A stretch of 64,000 nucleotides of DNA from Microvirga terrae (GTDB taxonomy: Bacteria > Pseudomonadota > Alphaproteobacteria > Rhizobiales > Beijerinckiaceae): positions 3,160,001 to 3,224,000 of the forward strand of contig NZ_CP102845.1 in the NCBI RefSeq assembly GCF_013307435.2, given 5' to 3'. This document shows, one piece after another, positions 55,448 through 64,000 of the stretch (position 1 is its first letter; each line of letters starts with the position of its first letter). The position numbers and the translations under genes were made by a program. The notes beneath the pieces are model-generated. The model was given only the letters and a program-made list of their open reading frames with translations, searched no databases and had not been told where the DNA came from.

Positions 55448-55603
55448 ATGTTCGTATCGTACATCCTGTCTAAGGTCCGCAGCTATATGCGTTATCGCGA
55501 GACCGTCCGTGAGCTTTCGCTGCTTTCCGACCGCGAGCTCGACGACCTCGGCATCTCTCGCTTCCAGATCGAGAGCATCGCTCGCCAGAACGCTTTAGCG
55601 TAA
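55448..55603 (+). CDS. DUF1127 small protein
   Basis: A 51-residue protein, MFVSYILSKVRSYMRYRET then VRELSLLSDRELDDLGISRF and QIESIARQNALA. The segment LSDRELDDLGISR is the DUF1127 (YjiS-like) signature. Small DUF1127 proteins in alphaproteobacteria act in RNA turnover and phosphate or carbon metabolism through their Arg-rich helix. The ATG follows TAGGAGC. It has its own terminator downstream and appears to be a single-gene unit. Confidence 0.85.
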   Translation: MFVSYILSKVRSYMRYRETVRELSLLSDRELDDLGISRFQIESIARQNALA

Positions 55604-55633
55604 AACTACGCTGCATCGCAGCACAAGGCCCTA

Positions 55634-55651
55634 GCCCGCCCTCCGGCGGGC
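55634..55651 (+). terminator. intrinsic terminator after DUF1127 gene
   Basis: GCCCGCC-CTCC-GGCGGGC followed by TTTCGCTTG, 30 bp after the stop codon. Confidence 0.8.
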
Positions 55652-55682
55652 TTTCGCTTGTCGAGGCCCCTGTTGTGAGACG

Positions 55683-56441
55683 TCAGCGGCCGCCTGACAC
55701 CGACAGGTTGGCCCCGGCGATGTAGGACGCCGCGTCCGATATCAGGAACAGCACGGCCTCGGCGATCTCCTCCGGCTCCCCGATCCGGTTCATGGGGATG
55801 TGGGGCCGAATGCGCTCCACCCGACCGGCATCCTGGGTGCTGCGCTCGTGGATGTCCGTCATGGTCATCCCCGGCGAGACGGCATTCACCCGGATCCCCT
55901 CGCTGGCCAGCTCCTTCGCCATCCCGATCGTCAGCGAGTCGACGGCGCCCTTCGAGGCCGCGTACCAGACATATTCGTTGGGACTGCCCAGGCTTGCGGC
56001 AACCGACGAGATGTTGACGATGGCGCCTCCGGGTCCGCCCCGGCTGGTGGAAAGGCGCCGGGCCGCCTCTCGGGCGACCCAGATCGCCCCCAGGACGTTC
56101 ACCTCGATGCAGGCCCGGACGGCGTCCGAGTCAGCCTGCTCCAGCCGGCTCGACTTGCCGGTGATGCCCGCGTTGTTGACCACATGCGAAATCGGGCCGA
56201 GGGCAGATTGAGCCTCGTCGAACATCCGCACCACGTCGGCCTCCATGGCAACGTCGCCTTGGCACGCCACGGCAGCCGCTCCCGATGTGCGACAGGCCGC
56301 AAGCACGCGCTCGGCGGATTCGCGCTCGGACCGGTAGGTGATGGCGACATCGTAGCCGCGCGCGGCGGCGAGCTGCGCCACCGCGGCCCCTATGCCGCGG
56401 CTTCCACCTGTAATAAGGACGACGGGGCGTCTGGATTGCAT
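55683..56441 (-). CDS. SDR-family oxidoreductase
   Basis: A 252-residue classical SDR. The cofactor motif is VLITGGSRGIGAAVAQLA, the NNAG motif VVNNAGITGKSS, the catalytic Ser in IVNISSVAASL and Tyr-x3-Lys in WYAASKGAVDSL. The Arg of the YRSERE segment after strand 2 suggests NADP(H). The C-terminal SYIAGANLSVSGG is typical of FabG/glucose dehydrogenase-like members. Substrate not known. It is divergent from trmFO with an 86-bp gap. Confidence 0.85.
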   Translation of the reverse strand: MQSRRPVVLITGGSRGIGAAVAQLAAARGYDVAITYRSERESAERVLAACRTSGAAAVACQGDVAMEADVVRMFDEAQSALGPISHVVNNAGITGKSSRLEQADSDAVRACIEVNVLGAIWVAREAARRLSTSRGGPGGAIVNISSVAASLGSPNEYVWYAASKGAVDSLTIGMAKELASEGIRVNAVSPGMTMTDIHERSTQDAGRVERIRPHIPMNRIGEPEEIAEAVLFLISDAASYIAGANLSVSGGR

Positions 56442-56527
56442 AGCGTTCTAAGCCTTCCCAATAGTCATTCGGCTCAACTTGACCAGCGCTCCCCAGGGAG
56501 TCAACAAAGCCGCTCGGGAGAATGATC

Positions 56528-57946
56528 ATGAGCACCCTCAAACCCATCCATGTCATCGGCGGCGGACTCGCCGGTTCGGAAGCGGCCTGGCAGATCGCCC
56601 AGGCGGGCGTCCCGGTCGTGCTGCACGAGATGCGCCCGGTTCGCGGCACCGATGCCCACAAGACCGAGGGCCTGGCGGAGCTCGTCTGCTCCAATTCCTT
56701 CCGCTCGGATGACCCCGAGGCCAATGCCGTGGGACTGCTGCACCAGGAGATGCGCAGTCTCGGCTCCCTGATCATGGCGAAGGGCGATGCCAACCAGGTT
56801 CCGGCCGGAGGCGCATTGGCGGTCGATCGCGACGGCTTCTCGAATGCGGTGACGGCCGCGCTCGAGGCACATCCTCTCGTCACCATCGAGCGGGGCGAAA
56901 TCGCCGGCCTGCCGCCGGAGGAATGGTCTTCCGTGATCGTCGCCACCGGGCCCCTCACGTCGCCGGCTCTCGCAGAGGCCATTCTCACGCTCACGGGCGA
57001 GACGTCGCTCGCCTTCTTCGACGCCATCGCGCCGATCGTCTACCGCGAGTCCATCAACATGGACGTCGCCTGGTTCCAGTCGCGCTACGACAAGGTTGGA
57101 CCGGGCGGCACCGGCAAGGACTACATCAACTGCCCCATGACCAGGGAGCAGTACGAGGCCTTCGTCGATGCGCTGATTGCCGGCGACAAGACCGAGTTCA
57201 AGGAATGGGAGGCCGACACGCCGTATTTCGACGGTTGCCTGCCGATCGAGGTTATGGCCGAGCGCGGCCGCGAGACCTTGCGCCACGGACCGATGAAGCC
57301 GGTCGGCCTCACCGACCCGCGCAATCCCGACATTAAGCCCTATGCCATCGTGCAGCTTCGCCAGGACAACGCGCTCGGGACCCTGTTCAACATGGTGGGG
57401 TTCCAGACCAAGCTGAAATACGGCGCGCAGACCGCGATCCTGCGCATGATCCCGGGCCTGGAGAACGCCGAGTTCGCGCGCCTCGGCGGCATTCACCGCA
57501 ACACCTACCTCAACTCACCCAAGCTTCTCGATCCGACCCTGCGCCTGAAGGCGATGCCACGCCTGCGCTTCGCGGGCCAGATCACCGGCTGCGAGGGCTA
57601 CGTCGAGAGCGCCGCCGTCGGTCTCATGACCGGCCGCTTCGCCGCTGCCGAGCGGCTCGGCCGGCCGATCGAGCCCCTGCCGCACACCACGGCGCTCGGG
57701 GCGCTGATCAACCACATCACGGGCGGGCATATCGAGACCATCGACGAGGGGCCGCGCTCCTTCCAGCCCATGAACGTGAATTTCGGGCTCTTCCCGCCTC
57801 TGGCCCATGCTCCGAAGGCGGAGGACGGCAAGCGCCTGCGCGGCCCCGCCAAGGCCGTCGCCCGCAAGAAGGCGCTGACGGACAGGGCCAGGGCAGATCT
57901 GGCGGCCTGGCTCTCAGGTGGGGTCCTGCCCGCTGCGGCCGAGTAA
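56528..57946 (+). CDS. trmFO: methylenetetrahydrofolate-tRNA-(uracil-5-)-methyltransferase
   Basis: A 472-residue FAD protein. It begins with [19 protein letters not shown], followed by [32 protein letters not shown] and [14 protein letters not shown], all diagnostic of TrmFO. The late motif [19 protein letters not shown] also matches. It makes 5-methyluridine at position 54 of tRNA with methylenetetrahydrofolate as carbon donor. The Met at 56528 follows GGGAGA; an ATG two codons earlier is also possible. Confidence 0.95.
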   Translation: MSTLKPIHVIGGGLAGSEAAWQIAQAGVPVVLHEMRPVRGTDAHKTEGLAELVCSNSFRSDDPEANAVGLLHQEMRSLGSLIMAKGDANQVPAGGALAVDRDGFSNAVTAALEAHPLVTIERGEIAGLPPEEWSSVIVATGPLTSPALAEAILTLTGETSLAFFDAIAPIVYRESINMDVAWFQSRYDKVGPGGTGKDYINCPMTREQYEAFVDALIAGDKTEFKEWEADTPYFDGCLPIEVMAERGRETLRHGPMKPVGLTDPRNPDIKPYAIVQLRQDNALGTLFNMVGFQTKLKYGAQTAILRMIPGLENAEFARLGGIHRNTYLNSPKLLDPTLRLKAMPRLRFAGQITGCEGYVESAAVGLMTGRFAAAERLGRPIEPLPHTTALGALINHITGGHIETIDEGPRSFQPMNVNFGLFPPLAHAPKAEDGKRLRGPAKAVARKKALTDRARADLAAWLSGGVLPAAAE

Positions 57947-58003
57947 GCCGGCTCCCGGGACGCTCCCCGGGCCGCTCCGTGCCATCCGGGAACAGATGCT
58001 CCT

Positions 58004-58099
58004 CACGTCGTGGCCGGCCTTGCGCCGGCCATCCCAATACGGAAGAGCGCGGCGCTTCAACGAAGCGGGATCACCGGCACAAGGCCGGTGACGACACGG
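58004..58099. repeat. palindromic intergenic repeat, copy 3
   Basis: CACGTCGTGGCCGGC at the left and CACCGG-CACAAGG-CCGGTG at the right, with the left hairpin GGCCGGC-CTTGC-GCCGGCC. It lies between the stops of trmFO and the NDUFAF6-like gene, where it may also end transcription. Same type as the copies at 31276 and 31744. Confidence 0.82.
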
Positions 58100-58112
58100 G
58101 ACGGGCTCCCCT

Positions 58113-58955
58113 CTAGAACGGTCCGCGCCAGAGCGCCCAGATCCGCCGCCATTGCGGCAGGTCCACGGGCGTGTGGAACGGATCGTAGCCTCGCCGCTCC
58201 ATGGCCCTGAGATAGGGCTCGACCAAGGCGAGCGGCTGAAAGGCCGGCTTGGCCGCATCGGGAATGGTGGCGCGCAGCTTGCGCGCCTGTTCGAGGTGCC
58301 TGTGGGCGACCGCGCGGAGATCGGCTAGGGCGCGGTTGAGACCGGGCCCGCCGCGTCCGGTCACGATGTCCTCGCGCACGACCCCGTGGCGGGCCAGGAG
58401 ATCGGCCGGGATATAGACCTGCCCCTGCCGTGCATGATGCGGGAAGGCCCGAAGAAGCCCGGTGACGGCATAGGCCACGCCTGCATGCCCCGCCGCATCG
58501 GCCGTACCCGGATTGGAGCCGTCGGCGAGGACGAGGCTCGCAAGCTGGATGAGGCTGGACGAGGTCTCGCCGCAATAGCCCTCGAGATCATTCAGGCTCG
58601 GCATGGGATCGTCGTAAAGGTCGAAGATCCGGGCATCGATCAGGTCGACGAAGGACTGACGGGGCAGCCGGAACTGGACGATGGTATCGTCCAGCGCGGC
58701 CGCCACGGGGTTCGCCCGCACGTCGCCCCTCGCCTCGCCCTGCAGGGCGTCGCGCCACCATTGCAGGCGGATCTCGCCGACGAGCGCCTCCCGCACCGCT
58801 TCGCGGACGCGGGCCACCTCGAAGTTGAAGGCGTAGAGCGCATAGAGGTGGGGACGCTTCTCGGCAGGCGCGAACAGGCTCGCCCAGTACCGGTCCGGAT
58901 CGGCCTCGCGCACGAGCGCTTCGCAATGGGCGAAGTTGGCAATCGCTTCCGCCAT
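58113..58955 (-). CDS. squalene/phytoene synthase-like protein, NDUFAF6 type
   Basis: A 280-residue all-helical protein of the squalene/phytoene synthase superfamily. The first Asp-rich motif of true synthases is replaced by LYALYAFNFEVARVREAV, without a DDxxD, while the LEGYCGETSSSLIQLASLVL helix is kept. This pattern matches NDUFAF6, a mitochondrial complex I assembly factor, and its alphaproteobacterial counterparts. It starts 1 bp after the stop of the NDUFAF3-like gene. Prenyl synthase activity is unlikely but not excluded. Confidence 0.78.
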   Translation of the reverse strand: MAEAIANFAHCEALVREADPDRYWASLFAPAEKRPHLYALYAFNFEVARVREAVREALVGEIRLQWWRDALQGEARGDVRANPVAAALDDTIVQFRLPRQSFVDLIDARIFDLYDDPMPSLNDLEGYCGETSSSLIQLASLVLADGSNPGTADAAGHAGVAYAVTGLLRAFPHHARQGQVYIPADLLARHGVVREDIVTGRGGPGLNRALADLRAVAHRHLEQARKLRATIPDAAKPAFQPLALVEPYLRAMERRGYDPFHTPVDLPQWRRIWALWRGPF

Positions 58956-58956
58956 G

Positions 58957-59343
58957 TCAGGGAACGGCGATCAGGGCGGCGCCGACCTTGCGGTTCTCGG
59001 CGAGCAAAATGTTGTACGTGCGCGCGGCAGCCCCCGTCTGCATCACGTCGAGCCCGATCCCGGCCTCGCGAAAGCGCGTGCGGAACCCCGCCGGAATGGC
59101 CGCGATGTCGGCGCCCGTGCCGAGCAGCAGGAGATCGATGGCATCGGCCTCGGCGAAGATCGGGTCGAGCGCCTCGTCGGTCAGCTCGGCCACGGAACCG
59201 ACCGGCCAGGCCCGAATCCCCGAAGGCAGGGCCAGCAGGGAGCCACGATGGGACATGTCCCCGAAGCGAAAGCCGCCGTTGCCGTAGGCGTCCAACGGAT
59301 AGCGTCCCGGCAGGAAGCCGTCATAGAGGCGACCATCGCTCAT
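58957..59343 (-). CDS. Mth938/DUF498-domain protein, NDUFAF3 homologue
   Basis: A 128-residue protein. Motifs FRFGDMSHRGSLLALPSGIR, IDLLLLGTGADIAAIPAGFR and GLDVMQTGAAARTYNILLAE are the three conserved blocks of the DUF498 domain (Mth938/NDUFAF3). The human counterpart assembles respiratory complex I. It starts 4 bp after the secF stop and is followed at once by the NDUFAF6-like gene, so it belongs to the secDF transcription unit. Confidence 0.85.
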   Translation of the reverse strand: MSDGRLYDGFLPGRYPLDAYGNGGFRFGDMSHRGSLLALPSGIRAWPVGSVAELTDEALDPIFAEADAIDLLLLGTGADIAAIPAGFRTRFREAGIGLDVMQTGAAARTYNILLAENRKVGAALIAVP

Positions 59344-59347
59344 GGTC

Positions 59348-60286
59348 CTACTCCGCTGCGGCGGCCCTGCCCTCCGGCACCTTGACGGTCTCCGACCCGC
59401 GCAGGCCGATATAGATCAGCATGGGCGACGAGATGCAGATGGCCGAGTACGTACAGATGACGACCCCGTAGAGCATGACCTGCGCGAAGCCCTGGATCGC
59501 CTGTCCGCCGAAGAGGACCAGAGCCAGGAGCGACAGCGCCGTCGTGGTCGCCGTCATGATCGTGCGGGACATGGTGGTGTTGATCGAGAGATTCAACAGC
59601 TCTTCCGCAGGCATAGCCTTGTAGCGACGCATCAGCTCGCGGGTCCTGTCGAACACCACCACCGTCTCGTTGAGCGAATAGCCCACGATGGTGAGGATCG
59701 CGGCGATCGACGTCATGTTGAACTCGTGACGGGTGATCACGAAGAACCCGATGGTGAGCACGATGTCGTGGAGCGTGCCGATGATCGATGCTACCGCCAG
59801 CTCCCGCTCGAAGCGGAACCAGAGATAGAACAGGACCGCGATCACCGAGAGCACGATGCCGATGGTGCCCGACTGGACGAGTTCGCCCGACACGCGCGGG
59901 CCGACCGTCTCGACCCGGCGGAAATCGTAGTCGTTGCCGAAAGTGTCGCGGGCCTTCTGCACCACGGCCGTCTGCGCGGCCTCGCCGCCCGATTGGATGG
60001 GGAAACGCAGCGAGACCTCGCCGGTGCCGCCGAATTCCTGGACCTCCACGTCGCCGAAGCCGAAGCTCTCGGCGGTCTGGCGGATCTGGGCGACGTTGGC
60101 CTGACCGGACTTGGCCTGGATCTCCATGAGCGTTCCGCCCTTGAAGTCGATGCCGAAGTTTAGCCCGACCGTCATCAGAACGATGGCAGTCGCCACCGAG
60201 ATCAGGGCCGACAGCGGGAACGAGTAGCGCCGCAGGCGCATGAAGTCGAAGTGGGAGTTTTCGGGCCAGAGGCGGATGAGGCGCAC
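59348..60286 (-). CDS. secF: protein translocase subunit SecF
   Basis: A 312-residue inner-membrane protein with six helices. Motifs are LNFGIDFKGGTLMEI near the N-terminus, the periplasmic P1 domain, and the helix-4/5 region IAAILTIVGYSLNETVVVFD with the conserved Asp and Arg (DRTREL). With SecD it uses the proton gradient to complete protein export. I chose the GTG at 60286, eight bases after AAGGAG; the GTG at 60295 touches that sequence and would be poorly read. Confidence 0.93.
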   Translation of the reverse strand: MRLIRLWPENSHFDFMRLRRYSFPLSALISVATAIVLMTVGLNFGIDFKGGTLMEIQAKSGQANVAQIRQTAESFGFGDVEVQEFGGTGEVSLRFPIQSGGEAAQTAVVQKARDTFGNDYDFRRVETVGPRVSGELVQSGTIGIVLSVIAVLFYLWFRFERELAVASIIGTLHDIVLTIGFFVITRHEFNMTSIAAILTIVGYSLNETVVVFDRTRELMRRYKAMPAEELLNLSINTTMSRTIMTATTTALSLLALVLFGGQAIQGFAQVMLYGVVICTYSAICISSPMLIYIGLRGSETVKVPEGRAAAAE

Positions 60287-60298
60287 GATACGCACTCC

Positions 60299-61906
60299 TT
60301 AAAACGGAAGGGCTTTGGGACGCATCCACTGATACCAGAGCGCGATCATCATGCGCGTCAGGGTAACGGCGGTGATCACCGTCGTCAGGATGCCGAGAAT
60401 GAACACGACCGCGAAGCCGCGCACCGGACCGGAGCCGAGGAAGAACAGGATCACGGCGGCAATCGCCATGGTGCTGTTGGAATCCACGATGGTCGCGAAG
60501 GCCCGGTCGAAGCCGGCCTGGATGCCCGACACGATGGACCGGCCGGCATGCACCTCTTCGCGGATGCGCTCGTAGATGAGCACGTTCGAGTCCACGGCCG
60601 TGCCGATGGTGAGCACAATGCCGGCGATGCCCGGCAGGGTCAGGGTCGCTTCCAGCACGGACATGAGACCGAAGATCAGGCCCACATGGACGAGGAGCGC
60701 GATGTTCGCGATGAGGCCGAAGACGCCGTAAGTGGCGAACATGAAGATCACCACGAAGATGGCTGCCACATAGGTGGCCATCTTGCCGGCCTCGATAGAA
60801 TCGCGTCCGAGGCCCGGGCCGACGGTGCGCTCTTCCACGATGGTGAGCTTGGCAGGCAGCGCGCCGGAGCGGAGCAGGACCGCGAGATTGTTGACCTGCT
60901 CGACCGTGAAGCTGCCGGAGATCTGGCCGGAGCCGCCCGTGATGGGCGACTGGATCGTCGGCGCCGAGATCACCCGGTTGTCGAGCACGATCGCGAGCTG
61001 ACGGCCCAGGTTCTCCGTGGTGGCCTGGCCAAAGCGCTGCGCCCCGCGGATGTTGAAGCGGAAGTTGACGATCGGCTGGCGGGTCTGGCTGTCGAAGGCC
61101 GGCTGGGCATCCGTCAGATCGCCGCCTTCGGCGATCACTCGGCGCTCGACGGGCACGCGCTGTCCGCCGGCATCCTCCATGGGGAGCAGGTCGACGTCGG
61201 TCGCGCCCGGCTGGGCCAGCAGGCGGAACTCGAGATTGCCGGTCTCGCCGAGAAGAGCCTTCAGCTGCTGCGGGTCCTGGAGGCCGGGAACCTGGACGAG
61301 AATGCGGTCGGCGCCCTGGCGCTGGATGCTCGGCTCCGTCGTTCCGCCGAAGTCGATGCGGCGACGGACGACCTCGATGGACTGGTCGACGGCGCGGCGC
61401 ACGCGCTCGTTGATGCCCGCATCCGTGTAGGTCAGCGTGATCACGCCGTCCGGACTGGTGTTGATCGCGATGGTGTTGTTGCCGCTCTGGCCGATCACGG
61501 CATTGCCGATCGGCTGCGACAACTCCCTCAAGCGCGGCAGCAGCCGGTCGCGATCCGCGGCATCGGGCACGCGGATCTGCACGCCCCGCTGGACCGTCTG
61601 AATGCCGTTCTGGGACGACACGCGGGTGTCGCGCAGGATGCGGCGCACGTCGTCGCGCAGGATCGTGACCTGGCCGCGCAGCAGGTCCTGCGCGTCGACC
61701 TCGAGCAGGACGTGGGACCCGCCTTGAAGGTCGAGTCCCAGGACGATGGCGCGGGACGGTACGAGCCAGGACGGGACCCAGCTCGGGACGGCGTTCAGGA
61801 AAGCCTGACGCTGCTCGCGATTCATCATGCTCGGAACCGCAAGAAGCAGGCCGATCACAATGATCGCCACGGTGGCGATGATCTTCGACCTCGAGAAGCG
61901 CAGCAT
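60299..61906 (-). CDS. secD: protein translocase subunit SecD
   Basis: A 535-residue protein with one N-terminal helix (IIATVAIIVIGLLLAVPSMM), a large periplasmic domain beginning after GLDLQGGSHVLLEVDAQDLL, and five C-terminal helices with the GIAGIVLTIGTAVDSNVLIY motif and the conserved Asp. The start at 61906 is preferred; a GTG at 61927 would add seven residues. The gene follows yajC by 90 bp and precedes secF. Confidence 0.95.
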   Translation of the reverse strand: MLRFSRSKIIATVAIIVIGLLLAVPSMMNREQRQAFLNAVPSWVPSWLVPSRAIVLGLDLQGGSHVLLEVDAQDLLRGQVTILRDDVRRILRDTRVSSQNGIQTVQRGVQIRVPDAADRDRLLPRLRELSQPIGNAVIGQSGNNTIAINTSPDGVITLTYTDAGINERVRRAVDQSIEVVRRRIDFGGTTEPSIQRQGADRILVQVPGLQDPQQLKALLGETGNLEFRLLAQPGATDVDLLPMEDAGGQRVPVERRVIAEGGDLTDAQPAFDSQTRQPIVNFRFNIRGAQRFGQATTENLGRQLAIVLDNRVISAPTIQSPITGGSGQISGSFTVEQVNNLAVLLRSGALPAKLTIVEERTVGPGLGRDSIEAGKMATYVAAIFVVIFMFATYGVFGLIANIALLVHVGLIFGLMSVLEATLTLPGIAGIVLTIGTAVDSNVLIYERIREEVHAGRSIVSGIQAGFDRAFATIVDSNSTMAIAAVILFFLGSGPVRGFAVVFILGILTTVITAVTLTRMMIALWYQWMRPKALPF

Positions 61907-61956
61907 CGTCAGCTCAACCTTTCTCACTCACCTGGCCGCATTCTGGAGCGGCGAAC

Positions 61957-61985
61957 CGGCCCTGGTCCCAAATGGAAGGGCCGGC
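61957..61985. terminator. hairpin between yajC and secD
   Basis: CCGGCCCT and AGGGCCGG form an 8-bp stem with a 13-nt loop. On the plus strand CCTTTTG follows; on the operon strand it would act as a weak attenuator between yajC and secD. Confidence 0.45.
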
Positions 61986-61996
61986 CTTTTGTCACA

Positions 61997-62341
61997 TCAG
62001 GCCTTGACCGGCTCGCTCTTGGAGCGGACCTCGGAGATCATGGCACGGGCCACCTTCACCTTCACGCCGTCGGCGATCTCGACCTCGACATCGGCCGAAT
62101 CCTCGAGGACCTTGGTCACCTTTCCGATGATGCCGCCGGACGTGACGACCGTATCGCCGCGTCGGACGTTCTTGATCATCTCCTGGTGGGCCTTCACCCG
62201 GCGCTGCTGCGGACGGATGATCAGGAACCACATGATGACGAATATGAGGATGAATGGAACGAATTGAAGGATCATCTCCGTTCCGCCCCCGGCCGGGGCC
62301 CCTTGTGCGAAGGCAGGTGAAATGAACAAGCGGCTCTCCAT
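61997..62341 (-). CDS. yajC: preprotein translocase subunit YajC
   Basis: A 114-residue protein with one membrane helix (MILQFVPFILIFVIMWFLII) followed by RPQQRRVKAHQEMIKNVRRG, the diagnostic YajC sequence, and a small cytoplasmic barrel (GDTVVTSGGIIGKVTKVLED). It associates with SecDF. The N-terminal stretch MESRLFISPAFAQGAPAGGG is common in alphaproteobacterial YajC. It is the first gene of yajC-secD-secF-NDUFAF3-NDUFAF6. Confidence 0.93.
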   Translation of the reverse strand: MESRLFISPAFAQGAPAGGGTEMILQFVPFILIFVIMWFLIIRPQQRRVKAHQEMIKNVRRGDTVVTSGGIIGKVTKVLEDSADVEVEIADGVKVKVARAMISEVRSKSEPVKA

Positions 62342-62633
62342 GGATAAAGGCGCGTGGCAGGCCCGTTTTGGGCCCACCCGCGCCGGACGGGATTACAAAG
62401 CGTGGCGGACTATACCCATCGACTCGCCGAAATCAATGAAGTTGAAGGCCTTTCCCAAGGCTCCTGCAGGGCTGCGGCCCTCCGGGGTCGGCCGCAGAGC
62501 CGGTTTCGCAGGACCGCACCCCCGGGCCGAACCCGGCGCTCCCCTGCGACAGGCGGCATTTTTGCTCCGGAGCCGGATCCCCTTCGTGGAAAAATGCGCT
62601 AAGCACGGCTTCCTCACCCATGCTTGAAGTCAG

Positions 62634-63515
62634 ATGCCCATGCCCGCCGATCTCACCTCTCCCGAATCCCTGGCGCTTTTGACGCGGATCGCCGAGGCCC
62701 TGGAGCGCCTCACCCCCGCCACCGCGGCTCACGCCGACGTGACCGGAGCCGATGCCTTCGTCTGGCAGGCGGCCGGCCGCCGGCTTTCTCCCGTGCCGAA
62801 GGTGAACCGGGTCGAGATGAGCCTCCTGCGCGGCATCGACCGGGTCCGGGACCAGCTGGCGGAGAACACGCACCGCTTCGCGCGAGGCCTGCCGGCGAAC
62901 AACGCCCTGCTCTGGGGCGCCCGCGGCATGGGCAAATCGTCCCTGGTCAAGGCGGTCCATGCCGAGATCAACCACTCCAAGCCTGCCGATGCACGCCCCC
63001 TCAAGCTGATCGAGATCCACCGGGAGGATATCGAGACCCTGCCCGATCTCATGGGACTGCTGCGGGCCGACCCCCACCGCTTCATCGTGTTCTGCGACGA
63101 TCTCTCGTTCGATGCGGACGACACCTCCTACAAGTCGCTGAAGGCCGTGCTGGAAGGCGGCATCGAGGGCCGGCCCGACAACGTGATCTTCTACGCCACC
63201 TCGAACCGGCGCCACCTGCTGCCGCGCGACATGATGGAGAACGAGCGCTCGACCGCCATCAACCCGGGCGAGGCGGTCGAGGAGAAGGTCTCCCTGTCCG
63301 ACCGGTTCGGCCTCTGGCTCGGCTTCCACAAATGCAGCCAGGACGAGTATCTCGACATGGTCTTCGCCTATGTCGACCATCTCGGCCTCCAGGCGGACCG
63401 TGACGCCGTCCGCGCGGAGGCCCTGGAATGGGCCACCACCCGCGGCGCACGCTCGGGACGTACGGCCTGGCAGTTCATTCAGCATCTCGCCGGGCGCCTC
63501 GGCAAGGCGATCTGA
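62634..63515 (+). CDS. DUF815 AAA-type ATPase
   Basis: A 293-residue P-loop ATPase. Walker A is LLWGARGMGKSSLVKAV (about residue 100), Walker B FIVFCDDLSFDADD, and sensor-like YATSNRRHLLPRDM and LSDRFGLWLGFH motifs follow; these are specific for DUF815. The protein is widespread in alphaproteobacteria next to yajC and peptidoglycan genes; its role is unknown. It is divergent from yajC with about 290 bp between them, in which I see nothing. Starts at 62634 or 62640 are equally possible. Confidence 0.85.
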   Translation: MPMPADLTSPESLALLTRIAEALERLTPATAAHADVTGADAFVWQAAGRRLSPVPKVNRVEMSLLRGIDRVRDQLAENTHRFARGLPANNALLWGARGMGKSSLVKAVHAEINHSKPADARPLKLIEIHREDIETLPDLMGLLRADPHRFIVFCDDLSFDADDTSYKSLKAVLEGGIEGRPDNVIFYATSNRRHLLPRDMMENERSTAINPGEAVEEKVSLSDRFGLWLGFHKCSQDEYLDMVFAYVDHLGLQADRDAVRAEALEWATTRGARSGRTAWQFIQHLAGRLGKAI

Positions 63516-63523
63516 AACGGCAA

Positions 63524-63552
63524 GGGGACGGTGGCTGAGCTCCACCGTCCCC
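63524..63552. terminator. bidirectional intrinsic terminator
   Basis: GGGGACGGTGG and CCACCGTCCCC are exact complements (11 bp) around CTGAGCT, between the convergent DUF815 and M23 genes. Confidence 0.75.
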
Positions 63553-63602
63553 TCATTCGACCAGCTTCGACAGGCGGAAGCTGACCTGAACCGTTGATCC
63601 GA

Positions 63603-64000
63603 TCAGCCGCCGAGATGCTTCATGGGGTCAACCGGCTGGGCGCCCTTGCGGATCTCGAAGTGGAGCTGCGGCGAGGTCACGTTGCCGGTCTGGCCGGACG
63701 TGGCGATCACCTGGCCGCGCTTCACCTGCTCGCCGCGCTTGACGTTGAGCGAACCGTTATGGGCATAGGCCGAGACGAAGCCGTTCTCGTGCTTGATCAG
63801 GACGAGGTTGCCGTAGCCCTTCACTTCGCTGCCGGCATAGGTCACGGTGCCGGCCTCGGCCGCCTTGACCGGCGTGCCTTCGGGAACCGCGATATTGATG
63901 CCCTCGTTGCCGCCATTGGCGCCGAAACCGGCGATGACGCGGCCGCGGGCCGGCCAGCGGAAATCGCCGGAGACGCTTGCGGTCTGCTCGGGCTCTGCCA
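63603..64000 (-). CDS. M23-family peptidoglycan metallopeptidase, partial (N-terminus outside window)
   Basis: The minus strand codes for the last 132 or so residues of an M23 (LytM) domain: FGANGGNEGINIAVPEGTPV, VTYAGSEVKGYGNLVLIKHE, FVSAYAHNGSLNVKRGEQV and LHFEIRKGAQPVDPMKHL. The His residues in YAHN and LHFEI are the expected zinc and catalytic residues. The first metal-ligand His-x-Gly/Asp region reads NEGINI, where active enzymes have HxGxD, so this may be an NlpD/EnvC-like activator and not an enzyme. The start lies beyond the window. Confidence 0.85.
   Translation of the reverse strand, partial: AEPEQTASVSGDFRWPARGRVIAGFGANGGNEGINIAVPEGTPVKAAEAGTVTYAGSEVKGYGNLVLIKHENGFVSAYAHNGSLNVKRGEQVKRGQVIATSGQTGNVTSPQLHFEIRKGAQPVDPMKHLGG

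Noticed and set aside
58113..58955. Active phytoene or squalene synthase
   Set aside because: The first Asp-rich catalytic motif is missing and no carotenoid or hopanoid genes are adjacent.
60251..62320. Long open frame opposite secD and yajC
   Set aside because: Antisense shadow of the sec operon; no domain or conserved motif.

Overview
The window is high-GC DNA with a dense, bidirectional gene layout typical of an alphaproteobacterium of the order Hyphomicrobiales. The gene content points in the same direction: Porin_2-type porin, several DUF6894 proteins, a DUF1127 peptide, ssb close to uvrA, and secDF followed by homologues of the complex I assembly factors NDUFAF3 and NDUFAF6. A Methylobacteriaceae-like soil organism such as Microvirga is my best guess; this is inference from gene families, not a database match. 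No rRNA, tRNA, CRISPR array, insertion sequence or phage gene was recognised.

Region by region. 1-5.5 kb: a cut-off SDR gene, a flavin amine oxidase, a K+-channel-like protein, a Ca2+/H+ antiporter and three small secreted proteins. 5.6-6.9 kb: an MFS transporter. 7-15.2 kb (minus strand): a long operon-like run pta-ackA-hypothetical-DUF3141 (PHA-synthase-like)-fabI-membrane protein-HlyD-phasin. 15.3-25.5 kb: an AraC regulator reduced to its DNA-binding domain, then on the plus strand a Tat-signal L-serine dehydratase, pyruvate formate-lyase, its activase, an AspT-like exchanger and a porin, then a full-length AraC paralogue. 25.8-36.5 kb: HlyIII, a response regulator, an alpha/beta hydrolase, a GGDEF-EAL protein, a 1.3-kb gene-poor stretch with palindromic repeats and an orphan promoter, then rnk, a PP2C-like protein, marC, an M20 peptidase and rppH. 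36.7-42.4 kb: ssb and uvrA, divergent, separated by a doubly broken RTX gene. 42.4-56.4 kb: accessory material (nitronate monooxygenase, a 14-residue-repeat protein, DUF6894 genes, an AlgE-type mannuronan C-5-epimerase, a second RTX protein, a GGDEF protein, small secreted proteins, DUF1127). 56.5-64 kb: trmFO, NDUFAF6/NDUFAF3 homologues, secF, secD, yajC, a DUF815 ATPase and a cut-off M23 peptidase.

The most interesting result is a local regulon. Six copies of one 34-bp sequence lie upstream of six transcription units between 3.9 and 16.2 kb. All have the same length, all face their gene the same way, and all carry GTCAAG-like direct repeats 21 bp apart with a GTC element between them. The units they precede include pta-ackA and the downstream PHA-like genes, serine dehydratase-PFL-activase-exchanger, the HTH-only AraC gene, a Ca2+/H+ antiporter run and two small secreted proteins. 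Together the enzymes form a complete route serine -> pyruvate -> acetyl-CoA + formate -> acetyl phosphate -> acetate + ATP, with a predicted exported first enzyme. I propose a co-regulated low-oxygen or overflow module; the regulator and inducing signal are unknown.
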